Below are positions 1-8,782 of a stretch of DNA of 64,000 nt, one piece after another; the first letter of the stretch is position 1, and every line of letters starts with the position of its first letter. The notes beneath the pieces are model-generated. The model made no database searches, had not been told where the DNA came from, and worked only from the letters and a program-made list of their open reading frames with translations. The position numbers and the translations under genes are program-made. The stretch comes from Myxococcales bacterium. Its GTDB lineage: Bacteria > Myxococcota_A > UBA9042. Where the stretch lies: the NCBI GenBank assembly GCA_947491025.1, contig CANLIC010000022.1, forward strand, positions 1-64,000, written 5' to 3'.

Positions 1-195
1 AGCGCCGCGGGCCACGCGGCCGAGCCCCTCCATCGCCTCGACCCCGTGCTGTAGGCGCAGCAGCCGCGGCACCCCGATGGTCAAGGCCAGCGCGACGGCG
101 GCCAGCAGGGCGATGACCACGGCCACCTGCGCGCGGCTCGGTCGCTGCTCCTGCACCGCGGCTGAGGTCGCGATGCCGGCGGCCGCCTCCGTCAT
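1..195 (-). CDS. Membrane-anchored protein, N-terminal 65 residues only (runs off left edge)
   Basis: The frame opens with ATG at 195-193 and is still open at base 1, giving 65 residues. The first ~22 residues are polar and Ala-rich. They are followed by one hydrophobic segment (about residues 23-41, AQVAVVIALLAAVALALTIG) and then a basic, amphipathic stretch with LLRLQHGVEAM. This fits a single N-terminal membrane anchor with the rest of the protein outside the cytoplasm. The ATG shares its A with the TGA stop of the upstream lipoprotein gene (TGATG), so the two are probably translationally coupled and their products may work together. No family can be named from this fragment. Confidence 0.7.
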   Translation of the reverse strand, partial: MTEAAAGIATSAAVQEQRPSRAQVAVVIALLAAVALALTIGVPRLLRLQHGVEAMEGLGRVARGA

Positions 196-1790
196 CACTT
201 GCCTCCACCGGCGGGCGCGACCAACGCCAGCACCAGGCCATGGCCGGCGCCTTTAACCAGCAACTGCACAGGCTTGCCTGCCTCCAGGCCGGCCGTAACG
301 GCGGCATCGCCGGCGCGGAGATAGACCTCGACCCGGGTTCCGCCGGGCGCCCCGGTGTGGTCCTTGCAGTTGAGCACGGCCATCGTCTCGGCGAGCGGCC
401 CGTCGTTGGCGAAGAGCGGCTCGTGGTCGGCGGCGGGGCCGCGGCGGGGCCCGACAAAGGGCCGCACCATCGGCTCGCAGGCGACGCGCTTGCCGATGCC
501 GGGCGTCGGATCGAGCGCCAGCGCGCGCCAGTCCAGGGAGGGTGGCGCGGGCACGGCGCCGCGCTCGATGGCCAGCAGCGTGGCCACGATGCGGCTGGCG
601 TCGACGCCCTGCAGCTCGATCTTCAGCTCGCTGTCGGCCGAGATCTGCAGCAGCTCCGCGGCGCGGTTGGCCGGAACAAACAGCTCGACCGGCACATTGC
701 CGCTGGCCGCCGCGCAGGCCAGGCGGGTGTGGCCGGCGGCTGCCGGCGCCTTCAGCAGCGCTCGCATCGAGGCGTCGCCGGGGGAGGCCGGCAGCGGGGT
801 CGGCGCGATCAGCACCCGGCACGGCACCGACTTGCCGATGAGCGGCGTGGGGTCGAGCAAGAAGCTCCGCAGGGCGTCGCCCTCGCCGCCGGCTTGCAGC
901 GCGCCCTTCTCGATCGCCACCAGCTTGCCGATCAGCTGGTTCTGCGCGAAGCCATGCAACACGATGTCGAGCTCGGTGTTGGCGCCGATCTGGAGCAGCT
1001 GCGGGCCCTTCTCCTTGGCGACGTAGAGCGCGACTGACACTGCGCCGCCCCGGGCATCCTCACAGCGCAGCAGGGCCTTGCGCGGCGCCAGATCGCCGCC
1101 GAGCTTCGCCTCGAGCGCCTTGTCGTCCTCGTCGAGCGGTGCGGGCAGCGCCGGCATGGACGCCTTGCAGCGCACGGTCTGGCCGTCGAGCTTGTCGGGC
1201 CACACCAAGGCGGAGAGCAGGTCCGGCTTGTCCTTGCCCGGGCCGGGCCGCCGCGGGCCCTCGACGATGCCGGCGAAGAGCGCGACCGGCTGGCCGCCGA
1301 AGCTGCCGTGGGCGCGCAGCGCGGCGACCGTGTCGCGGTCGACATCGAGCACGCTGCCCTTCTCGCCGGTCGGGAACCAGACGAGCACCGGGGTGGCCTT
1401 GAGGCCCTCTTCCGCCGTCTTACAGAAGAAGGTGGCCCGCCGGTCATCGATCTCGCCCGCGCCCACCGACTGCGCATGCGCAGCCTCGTTGCCCGCCAGC
1501 GCGACCGGCGATGGCGCCAGCAGCAGCTTGCAGCGGTAGGTCATGTCCTTGAAGTCGTCCGGCCTGGCGCCGAGGGCCACCAGATCGACCTCGCTGGCGC
1601 TGCTCGGCGACGCGGACTTGGCGGCAGCGGGCGGCGCAGGCGCCTCGGCCTTCGCCTCGACCGGGGTCGGGGCCGGTGGCGGCGCCGGTGGCGGATCTTT
1701 GCCGCAGCCGAGCAGGCCGAGCCAGAGCGCAGCGCACAAAGTGGCGCGACAAGGCGCAGACTGCCGGGCTCCGGGGGTTGGCATCGACAT
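195..1790 (-). CDS. Lipoprotein with four ~110-residue Cys-pair repeats
   Basis: A 531-residue predicted lipoprotein. A basic N-terminus and hydrophobic core end in a lipobox (LGLLGC, Cys at about 29), followed by a Pro/Ala-rich linker to about residue 65. The rest is four diverged copies of one ~110-residue unit. Each starts with a pattern like LDPTPLIGKSVPCR, has a second Cys about 40-50 residues later (for example LRCEDA, LACAAA, LNCKDH), and ends near a hydrophobic strand followed by Gly/Pro (KLVAIEKGA, TLLAIERGA). I do not recognise the unit. The two conserved Cys per copy suggest a disulfide-bonded periplasmic or surface domain. The start is supported by GGAGG at 1796-1800, five bases upstream. 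The stop overlaps the next gene (TGATG). Confidence 0.8.
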   Translation of the reverse strand: MSMPTPGARQSAPCRATLCAALWLGLLGCGKDPPPAPPPAPTPVEAKAEAPAPPAAAKSASPSSASEVDLVALGARPDDFKDMTYRCKLLLAPSPVALAGNEAAHAQSVGAGEIDDRRATFFCKTAEEGLKATPVLVWFPTGEKGSVLDVDRDTVAALRAHGSFGGQPVALFAGIVEGPRRPGPGKDKPDLLSALVWPDKLDGQTVRCKASMPALPAPLDEDDKALEAKLGGDLAPRKALLRCEDARGGAVSVALYVAKEKGPQLLQIGANTELDIVLHGFAQNQLIGKLVAIEKGALQAGGEGDALRSFLLDPTPLIGKSVPCRVLIAPTPLPASPGDASMRALLKAPAAAGHTRLACAAASGNVPVELFVPANRAAELLQISADSELKIELQGVDASRIVATLLAIERGAVPAPPSLDWRALALDPTPGIGKRVACEPMVRPFVGPRRGPAADHEPLFANDGPLAETMAVLNCKDHTGAPGGTRVEVYLRAGDAAVTAGLEAGKPVQLLVKGAGHGLVLALVAPAGGGK

Positions 1791-1899
1791 CAGGTCCTCC
1801 GACCGCGTGTCCCGCGGCGTCCTTGGCTGGCTTCTTCGTCAGGGCGTCGACGGGCGGCGCCGCGCGCGAACTGTGCGCAGTCTGTCCGCCCGAAGTCCG

Positions 1900-2358
1900 C
1901 TATGCACCGGCGGCGACTCGCGGTACCGGTGTCCACCCTGAGTTGTCCTGGAACAGGCGCTTGCAGCGAATCGTGCGCTGCTCGTCGAGCGTGAACCGGT
2001 GGAAGCGGTTGGCGGGCACGATGATGAGGTCGCCTGGACCGACGTGGACGCGCATCCAGCGATCCGCCGCGTCGCGCAGGTCGAAGATGCCGGCCCCCTC
2101 GACGACGAAACGGATCTCCTCGTCGGTGTGCAGGTGCTCACCGTAGAACTTGGCGCACAGCGCCTCGAGGTCCGGAGTGCTAGCGCCGAGGTAGACCTCG
2201 TCCATCTGGACGTAGCCGCGCTCGCTGCGGATCGCCTCCAGCGGTGCGGCGTACGCCGCCGGGTCGGGCGGCAGCGACCAATGCAGGATGCCCTCGCTGG
2301 CGAGGGCCGCGGCGTCGAGGGCGTGGTCGGGGGCGTCGAGCAAATAGGCGTGCATCAA
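1900..2358 (-). CDS. mtnD: Acireductone dioxygenase
   Basis: This 152-residue cupin converts acireductone to the 2-oxo acid precursor of methionine (Fe form) in the methylthioadenosine salvage pathway. The metal ligands of the family are visible as H75, H77 and E81 in GEHLHTDEEIRF, with H120 in PANRFHRF. The surrounding VVEGAGIFDLRD and VGPGDLIIVP strands are typical of this cupin fold. The protein is somewhat shorter than the usual ~180 residues, mainly at the termini. It lies 26 bases downstream of mtnB on the same strand, so the two are almost certainly co-transcribed. The window holds no mtnA, mtnC or mtnK. The metal (Fe or Ni) cannot be told from sequence. Confidence 0.93.
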   Translation of the reverse strand: MMHAYLLDAPDHALDAAALASEGILHWSLPPDPAAYAAPLEAIRSERGYVQMDEVYLGASTPDLEALCAKFYGEHLHTDEEIRFVVEGAGIFDLRDAADRWMRVHVGPGDLIIVPANRFHRFTLDEQRTIRCKRLFQDNSGWTPVPRVAAGA

Positions 2359-2384
2359 TGGACTCCTTGGCGCGTCGGCGGGGC

Positions 2385-3047
2385 TCAGGCCGCCAGGGCC
2401 GGCGCCGGCTGGCTGCGGTCATGGCGCAGGTGGTCGATGCCCGCGGCGTGCATGCGCACGACAGCGCGGCACAAATAGTCGAGGCACTCGGCTTGCGTCT
2501 TGGCGTGGGCGGCGTCGCGTCCCCAGATGTAGACGCCGTGGTTGCGGACGATGACGGCGTTGGCTTGCGGCCAAGCCTGCACCGCGGCGTCGAGGCGCTC
2601 CTCGAGCTCATGCTCCAGCGCCGTGTTGTCGATGACAGGGATGCAGTGCAGGTCGAAATAGCCCACACCTTCCAGGCCTTTCATCATTTCCAGGCGCGTA
2701 AGCGTGAGCGGCTCGCCCGGCGGCACCAGCATCGAGGCCAGCACCACCTCCAGGCTGTGGCTATGCAACACGGCGCCGGCGTTGCGATGACGGTAAGCCG
2801 AGAGAAAGAGCGGTGCGCAGGCGGTCAGACGCCGTCCCCCGCCCGGGTCCTGGCAGACGCGCCCAGCGGCGTCGACCTCGAAAATGTCGTCGGGGCGCAG
2901 TTTCTCTTTCTCGACCCCAGACGGAGCCATGAAGATGCGCTCGCCGACGCGGACCGAGATGCCGCCGCCGGTACCGCTGGCCCAACCGAGCTGCCAGAAG
3001 AGCCGGCAGAGCTCGCAGATGGTCTCTCTGGCTTGTACCTCGTCCAT
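2385..3047 (-). CDS. mtnB: Methylthioribulose-1-phosphate dehydratase
   Basis: A 220-residue class II aldolase-fold, zinc-dependent dehydratase that converts methylthioribulose-1-phosphate to the diketo intermediate of methionine salvage. Recognisable are the N-terminal GWASGTGGGISVRVG, the FMAPSGVEKEKL phosphate-site segment, the zinc ligands in VLHSHSLEVVL, and VRNHGVYIWG near the C-terminus. The frame is open further upstream (to 3272), but that stretch is Arg/Pro-rich and unlike the family. The ATG at 3047 (MDEVQARETICEL) matches the expected N-terminus and was chosen. It is the first gene of an mtnB-mtnD operon transcribed away from truD, with about 236 bases of shared upstream DNA. Confidence 0.93.
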   Translation of the reverse strand: MDEVQARETICELCRLFWQLGWASGTGGGISVRVGERIFMAPSGVEKEKLRPDDIFEVDAAGRVCQDPGGGRRLTACAPLFLSAYRHRNAGAVLHSHSLEVVLASMLVPPGEPLTLTRLEMMKGLEGVGYFDLHCIPVIDNTALEHELEERLDAAVQAWPQANAVIVRNHGVYIWGRDAAHAKTQAECLDYLCRAVVRMHAAGIDHLRHDRSQPAPALAA

Positions 3048-3283
3048 CGACTCGACCCCCTGGGCGACCCCGCCGCCGGCCGCGGAAGGTAGCACAGCCG
3101 CAGGCCGTCGACAAAGGCCGGGCGCGCTACGTAGGGGCCTTCTGGGGGGGCCACCCGCGCCGCAGCGGCCCGGCGAATGCCGGCCGGAAACGCAGCGAAC
3201 ACACTGCGATGGCTGTATGGTCGCCGAACGGGGTGCCGCCCCTGGTTTGCCAACCCCACCTGGAACGGGCACCCTCGCCGGCC

Positions 3284-4609
3284 ATGTCTGTATCCCCCGA
3301 CCCCATCTGCCCCCTGACCCCGCTGGCGCCCCTGCCGCGTCTCACCGCCAATCTCGCCGGTATCGGTGGGCGTTTGCGGATGCAGATAGAGGACTTCGAG
3401 GTCGAGGAGCTGCCGGCCTACCTGCCGAGCGGCACGGGCGACCACACCTGGCTGTGGATCGAGAAGCGCGACCTCTCTGGGCCCATGCTGCGGCGCTTGC
3501 TCGCCGAGCTGCTGCGCATCGACGCCGGCGATCTCGGCATGGCAGGCCTCAAGGATCGGCGGGCCGTGACCCGACAGTGGTTGAGTGTGCCGGCCCGCTC
3601 CGTCGACCCCGAGCGCGCCGAACGGGTGCTGGCCGGCGCGGCGCCACGGCTGCGCGTATTGCAGGCCAGTCGGCACACCAACAAGCTGCGGACCGGCCAC
3701 CTCAAGGGCAACCGCTTCTGCATCCGCGTGCGCGGCGCCTCGGTCAACGCGAGCGGCTCTCCGGAGGCCGCCGTCGGTGCCCGCGCCGCTCTCGACGCCA
3801 AGATCGAGCGCTTGCGCGCGGTGGGCATGCCCAACTTTTACGGCGAGCAGCGCATGGGCCATGGCGGCGCGACGCTGGCCGCCGGCTGGGCACTCGGCCA
3901 GGGCCTTCAGGGTCGTGTGCGGGTCGCCACCGCTGACGGCGGCGCCCACCTGCTGCCGCTGCACGATCGCACGCTGCGGCGGCTGGCAGCGAGCGCGTTG
4001 CAGTCGGAGATCTTCAACCGCGTGGTCGCTGAGCGCATGGCGCGTGGCTGCCTCGACCGCGTGCTCGAGGGCGACCATTGCCGCAAGGTCGAGACCGGCG
4101 GCAGCTTCGTCACCGACGATCCCGCCCGCGAGCAACAGCGCCTCGACCGGGGCGAGCTTGAGATCACCGGCCCGATGTGGGGGCCCAAGATGCCGCGGCC
4201 GCAAGGCGAGGCGGCTGCGCTCGAAGCGGCCGTTCTGGCGGCCTCTGGCCTGGAAGAGGCGTCGTTCCGCCGCATCGGCCCGCTGGCCGAGGGCACCCGC
4301 CGGCCGCTGCGTGTTCGCCCCGAGGACCTTGAGGCCGAGTGGGACGGCGACGACGTCGTCGTCCGCTTTGCCCTGCCGGCCGGCAGCTTCGCCACGGTGC
4401 TGCTGCACGAGCTGCTCGGTCCGCACGCCTCCGAGGGCGACGCATTCGCCGCCACCGCCGACGACGAGTCGCCCACGGACGCCGCAGAGCCGGCGCTGGC
4501 CACCCTCGCCGAGGCTGGGCCGGACGCGGTGCTTTCTCATCAAGACGCTGCGTGGACGCTCAACGCCCCAATCGGGGCGCAGCGCGAGCTGGGGGCACCA
4601 TGCGCCTGA
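3284..4609 (+). CDS. truD: tRNA pseudouridine(13) synthase TruD
   Basis: Isomerises uridine-13 of tRNA(Glu) to pseudouridine. The family's catalytic motif is present as AGLKDRRAVTRQ, with the nucleophilic Asp at residue 91. NFYGEQRMG, the RNA-binding signature, lies about 100 residues later. At 441 residues it is longer than the ~350-residue E. coli enzyme. The excess includes an acidic/Ala-rich C-terminal tail after LLHELLGP. The ATG at 3284 was preferred to 3209 because the intervening segment is not TruD-like. Its last 10 bases overlap the start of the helicase gene, so the two are probably translated together. Confidence 0.93.
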   Translation: MSVSPDPICPLTPLAPLPRLTANLAGIGGRLRMQIEDFEVEELPAYLPSGTGDHTWLWIEKRDLSGPMLRRLLAELLRIDAGDLGMAGLKDRRAVTRQWLSVPARSVDPERAERVLAGAAPRLRVLQASRHTNKLRTGHLKGNRFCIRVRGASVNASGSPEAAVGARAALDAKIERLRAVGMPNFYGEQRMGHGGATLAAGWALGQGLQGRVRVATADGGAHLLPLHDRTLRRLAASALQSEIFNRVVAERMARGCLDRVLEGDHCRKVETGGSFVTDDPAREQQRLDRGELEITGPMWGPKMPRPQGEAAALEAAVLAASGLEEASFRRIGPLAEGTRRPLRVRPEDLEAEWDGDDVVVRFALPAGSFATVLLHELLGPHASEGDAFAATADDESPTDAAEPALATLAEAGPDAVLSHQDAAWTLNAPIGAQRELGAPCA

Positions 4610-7600
4610 ACCTGGGCCTGCTCGAGTCGGGCTCACGCGGCCACACCTGGCGCCACGGCCGTGAGCTGTGGCGCGCCGGCAAAGTCGTGCGCCTCGCCCG
4701 CCGCGACGCTGAGGAAGACGGCACCGACGGCTACGAGGCGGTGGTCGACGCCACCGACAGCGAGCACGGCGACAGCGAGCCGGGCCGCCACCAGGTCGTG
4801 CTCTCGCTCGATTTCGCCAACGCCGCGATCGCCGTGCTCGAGGAGTGGACCTGCACCTGCAGCGCCGGCGAAGGCGCGTGCGCCCATGCCGTGGCGGCAT
4901 CGCTCGCCGTGCGCGAGGTGCTCGGCCGCAGCGATGGCGCCGATGTCGCGGCAGACGCCGGCTGGCGCGAGCTGCTGGACCGCGGCCGCAGTGGTGGCGA
5001 CACCGGCCGCACCTCCTGGACCTGCTACGACCTGACCCTCGGCAGCGCCGACGCCGAGACCGTCATCGGCGTGGTGCGGCGCAAGCGCACCATGGGCGAT
5101 CGCGGCCAGGCCCGCGGCGGCACCGTGCTCGGTTGGACGCCCTCGCCGGTCGGGTCTCACGGCTACCGCACCGGATCGGACCCCTCGCGCAACCGCGACG
5201 ACCTGATCCCTGTGCTCTGCGTCGTCAATCGGCACGACCTGCGGGTACGCACCTTGCAGCCCGGCTTTGTCGACGTCTTCTTGCGCCTCTTTGTCGATGC
5301 CGAGCCCTTCGCGCTGCGCATCGACGGCGAAGACGCCACGGTGGAAGGCGCTGAGCGCCCCGTCACGGTCTGGATCGAAGACGCTGCCGACGGCGGTCTC
5401 GAGGTGCGCGCCCGGCTGCACAGCCTCGCCGCCGGCGGCGACGACAGCGATCTCGTGCCCCTGCCCGGACCCGTGCCGTGGCTCTACCTGCGTCGCGAGC
5501 ACGCGGTGGTGCGACCGCGCGCCAGCTCGACGCTGCTCCTCGAGCTGCTGCGCCGCCGCCGCGTCCACGTGCCCTCCGACGAGGTCGACGCCTTCTGCCG
5601 CGATGTGCTGCCGCTGCTGCGCACCGAGGCCGACCTGCGCGAGCGCTCCGAGCGCCTGCCGCCGCTGAAAATCGCCGAACCCGAAGCGCGCATCATGCTC
5701 GACGAGGTCGACGGCAACCTCTCCATCGAGCTGCGCTTCGCCTACCCGACGCCCCCTGGCAGCGCCGACGGCGACGCCGCCCTCGACGGCGAAGCCGGCG
5801 TCGAGCGCGACCCGCTCGGCCACTTCGTCTTTGAGCCCAACACCGGTCCGCGCATCTTCGCCCGCCGCCTCAGCGCCGACGGCAGCGCCGTGCTCTGGCA
5901 GCGCGACGAGGCCTTCGAGGCGCTGTGGGTCGAGCGCCTGGCCGACTCGGTCCACGCCGGCATCCCGGCGACCCTGGCCGTCGACGAGGCCCTCGACTTC
6001 CTGGTCGACGCCGTACCTGAGCTCGAGCGCGCCGGCGCCCGCGTCTATGGTCGCGACGCGCTGATGGCGCTGCGGCCGCACGGCCACGGCGTCACCGCCC
6101 ACGTGCGGGTGTCGAGCGGCATCGACTGGTTCGGCGTGCGGGTCGAGCTGCGCGCCGGCGACGTCGAGCTCGATCTCGACGCGGTCCTCAGCGCCTGGAG
6201 CCGCGGCCAACGCAGCGTTCGCCTCGACTCAGGCGAGCTGGTCCGTCTGCCGACCGCGTGGCTCAACCGCCACCTGGGCGCCCTACAAGACCTGCGCGAC
6301 CTCGGCCGCCGCCAGGACGACGGCGGTTGGCACATCGACGCCTTCTTGGTGCCTGGGCTCAGCGGCTTGGCTGCCGAAGCGGCGCCCGACGCCGGTTGGC
6401 AACGCCTCAACGGCCGACTGGAGGCGTTCAACGGCATCGAGGAGCGGCCGCTGCCGGCGGGCTTGCAAGCCGAGCTGCGCAGCTACCAGCGCCACGGCTT
6501 CGCATGGCTGTGCGCGCTTCGCGAGCTCGGCCTGCACGGCTGCCTCGCCGACGACATGGGCCTCGGCAAGACCGTTCAGACCCTGGCGCTCATGCTCGCC
6601 GACCGCGAGTCCGGCCGCGCCAAGCTGCCCTCGTTGGTCGTAGCGCCGACCTCGGTGGTGCAAAATTGGGTCGATGAGGCCGCACGTTTTGCCCCATCGC
6701 TGCGCGTGCTCCGCCTCGGCGGCGAAGATCGCAGCGCCCGGCTGGCGGCGTTGCAGGACCTCGAGCGCATCGACCTCGTCGTCACCTCTTACGCCCTGCT
6801 GCGTCAGGACGCCGAGGCGCTCGCCACCGTGAACTTCCACGACCTCGTGCTCGACGAGGCCCAGGCCGTCAAGAACCCGAACAGCCAGACCGCCCGCGCC
6901 GCCCGCGGCCTGCGCGGTACCCACCGGCTGACGCTCACCGGCACGCCCATCGAGAACAACCTCCTGGAGCTCTGGAGCCAGCTCGAGTTCCTGATGCCGG
7001 GCTTCTTCGGCAGCCGCGCTCGATTTGTCCGCCGCTACGGTGCGCTCGGTCCGGACGCCAACCGCAAGGGCTCGGGCGCCGAGCTGCGCGCCCGGCTGCG
7101 CCCCTTCGTGCTGCGCCGGCTCAAGGCCGACGTCGACAAGGAGCTGCCGCCGATCACCGAGATGACGCTGCGTTGCCAGCTCGGCGACGCCCAGCGCCGC
7201 CTCTACGAGCGGGTGCGCAACACCTACCGCTCGCGCGTGCTGGCCTTGGTCGACAGCCAGGGCATCGAGCGGTCGCGCCTCGGCGTGCTCGAGGCCCTGT
7301 TGCGGTTGCGCCAGGCCGCCTGCCACCCCGACCTGCTGCCCTTCGACGAGGCGCGCAAGGTCGGCGAGTCGGCCAAGACCAAGATGTTCCTGCGCGTGCT
7401 GGCCGAGCTGCTCGATGAGGGCCGCCGCGTGCTGGTGTTCTCGCAGTGGACGTCGATGCTGCGGATCTTGCGCGCCGAACTCGACGAGATCGGCGTGGAG
7501 AGCTGCACCCTCGACGGCAGCACGCGCGACCGCAGCGGCGTCATCGAGCGCTTTCAGCGGCCCGATGGACCGCGCATCTTCCTCATCAGCCTCAAAGCCG

Positions 7601-8016
7601 GCGGCGTCGGGCTCAACCTGACGGCGGCCGACACGGTCATCCACTACGACCCGTGGTGGAATCCGGCGGCCGAGCAGCAAGCCAGCGATCGCGCCCACCG
7701 CATCGGCCAGACGCGGCCGGTGCTGGTGCTGCGCATGGTCGCAGAGGACACCGTCGAGGAGATGATCCTGGCGCTCCAAGAGCGCAAGCGCGGCCTGATG
7801 CGCGACGTCATCGAGGCCGAGGCCGACGGCGTCAAGGCGCTCGATCGCGAGGATTTGCTGCGCATCTTCGGCATCGGCGGCGAGGAGCTGCGGCACCCGG
7901 AGGTGGGCCTTGGGCCCGTGTTCGAGGGCTCGGCGGCGCTGGCGACAGAGCTGGAAGGAGAGGAAGGCGGGCCGCCGGCGGTCGGCGCCGCTGCGGTCGA
8001 GGTGACCTGGCCGTGA
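4600..8016 (+). CDS. SWIM zinc-finger SNF2 family helicase/ATPase
   Basis: An 1138-residue Swi2/Snf2 ATPase, a double-stranded-DNA translocase. The N-terminus carries a SWIM zinc-binding motif (C85xC87, C94xH96). A long, poorly conserved middle region follows, then the ATPase core: Walker A DDMGLGKT (about 651-658), VVAPTSVVQNW, DEAQ box (about 752-755), LTGTPIENN, and the C-terminal lobe with VFSQWTSMLRIL, SLKAGGVGLNL and DRAHRIGQTRPV. The layout matches the bacterial HepA/RapA-like group used in transcription recycling or DNA repair rather than restriction systems, and no methyltransferase or nuclease lies nearby. ATG 4600 overlaps truD by 10 bases. The function within the group is inferred. 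Confidence 0.93.
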   Translation: MRLNLGLLESGSRGHTWRHGRELWRAGKVVRLARRDAEEDGTDGYEAVVDATDSEHGDSEPGRHQVVLSLDFANAAIAVLEEWTCTCSAGEGACAHAVAASLAVREVLGRSDGADVAADAGWRELLDRGRSGGDTGRTSWTCYDLTLGSADAETVIGVVRRKRTMGDRGQARGGTVLGWTPSPVGSHGYRTGSDPSRNRDDLIPVLCVVNRHDLRVRTLQPGFVDVFLRLFVDAEPFALRIDGEDATVEGAERPVTVWIEDAADGGLEVRARLHSLAAGGDDSDLVPLPGPVPWLYLRREHAVVRPRASSTLLLELLRRRRVHVPSDEVDAFCRDVLPLLRTEADLRERSERLPPLKIAEPEARIMLDEVDGNLSIELRFAYPTPPGSADGDAALDGEAGVERDPLGHFVFEPNTGPRIFARRLSADGSAVLWQRDEAFEALWVERLADSVHAGIPATLAVDEALDFLVDAVPELERAGARVYGRDALMALRPHGHGVTAHVRVSSGIDWFGVRVELRAGDVELDLDAVLSAWSRGQRSVRLDSGELVRLPTAWLNRHLGALQDLRDLGRRQDDGGWHIDAFLVPGLSGLAAEAAPDAGWQRLNGRLEAFNGIEERPLPAGLQAELRSYQRHGFAWLCALRELGLHGCLADDMGLGKTVQTLALMLADRESGRAKLPSLVVAPTSVVQNWVDEAARFAPSLRVLRLGGEDRSARLAALQDLERIDLVVTSYALLRQDAEALATVNFHDLVLDEAQAVKNPNSQTARAARGLRGTHRLTLTGTPIENNLLELWSQLEFLMPGFFGSRARFVRRYGALGPDANRKGSGAELRARLRPFVLRRLKADVDKELPPITEMTLRCQLGDAQRRLYERVRNTYRSRVLALVDSQGIERSRLGVLEALLRLRQAACHPDLLPFDEARKVGESAKTKMFLRVLAELLDEGRRVLVFSQWTSMLRILRAELDEIGVESCTLDGSTRDRSGVIERFQRPDGPRIFLISLKAGGVGLNLTAADTVIHYDPWWNPAAEQQASDRAHRIGQTRPVLVLRMVAEDTVEEMILALQERKRGLMRDVIEAEADGVKALDREDLLRIFGIGGEELRHPEVGLGPVFEGSAALATELEGEEGGPPAVGAAAVEVTWP

Positions 8017-8054
8017 TCGAGACCTGGCACGTCCATGGGACGAGGAGGCGACCG

Positions 8055-8699
8055 ATGACCAGAGGCAGCAGGAGCGATGTCCAGCGATGGCGCGCGGGCC
8101 CGTGGTTGGCGTTGGCGGTGGTCTCCCTCGCCACCTCCTGTTCGAGCGACGGCGGCGGAGGCGGCGGTACCACCGGGGGCGGCCTCGACGTCGGTGGCGC
8201 GGCCGATGCGGCGACGGGCAGCGACCAGTCGACCGATGGCGGCGTCAGCGACGCTGGTGCGAGCGCCGATGGCGACACGGACGCAGGCGACACCGCCACC
8301 GTAGACACCGGGACCCTCGACACCGCCGGCCTCGACGCCGCGGCTGGCGATGGCGCGACCACCGGCGGCGACACCGCGACGGCCGGACCGACGTTTGGCA
8401 AGGTCTGGAAAGAGGTCTTTGTCGCCCAAGGTTGCAGCGGCGCCTATTGCCACGGCGGCGTATGGCCCAACCAGGCGGCCACCTACAAGCAGCTCCTCGC
8501 CGCCAAATCCTTTGACAAAGCTTGCGCCACCGCCGCCCACGTCACCAAGGGCAAGCCCGCGCAGAGCCTGCTCTGGCTGAAGATGGACGCCGCCGCCAAC
8601 CACGGCTGCGGCAAGAAGATGCCGCTCGGCGAAGCGGGGGTGCCGGCCGCGGCCTCCAAGCTGGTCAAGGACTGGATTCTCGCTGGCGCGCCGCAGTAA
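8055..8699 (+). CDS. Lipoprotein with Asp/Thr-rich linker and CX4CH heme-like motif
   Basis: 214 residues. The signal sequence ends at a Cys in SLATSCSSD, followed by a Gly run and a ~75-residue Asp/Ala/Thr/Gly linker. A compact C-terminal domain (from about residue 112) contains CSGAYCHGG, that is, Cys-four residues-Cys-His. It also has KPAQSLLWLKMD and a C-terminal VKDWILAGAP. The domain order and the GKPxQSLL...WI.AGA pattern match the lipoprotein at 9597-10112, which has a canonical CxxCH. It may be a variant c-type cytochrome domain, because CX4CH heme sites are known in some c-type cytochromes. The protein could equally have lost heme and kept the fold. It starts 38 bases after the helicase stop. 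Confidence 0.75.
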   Translation: MTRGSRSDVQRWRAGPWLALAVVSLATSCSSDGGGGGGTTGGGLDVGGAADAATGSDQSTDGGVSDAGASADGDTDAGDTATVDTGTLDTAGLDAAAGDGATTGGDTATAGPTFGKVWKEVFVAQGCSGAYCHGGVWPNQAATYKQLLAAKSFDKACATAAHVTKGKPAQSLLWLKMDAAANHGCGKKMPLGEAGVPAAASKLVKDWILAGAPQ

Positions 8700-8782
8700 G
8701 CTCAGCCAACTGGGCGGGCGTGGATGGCGCTGCCGGGTCGGCCAGATGGCTGGCCGCTGGCCCGGGCTGTAGGAGCGAAGTC

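Noticed and set aside
3048-3283. SAM riboswitch ahead of the methionine-salvage genes
   Set aside because: The shared upstream region shows no recognisable SAM-aptamer core or conserved stems.
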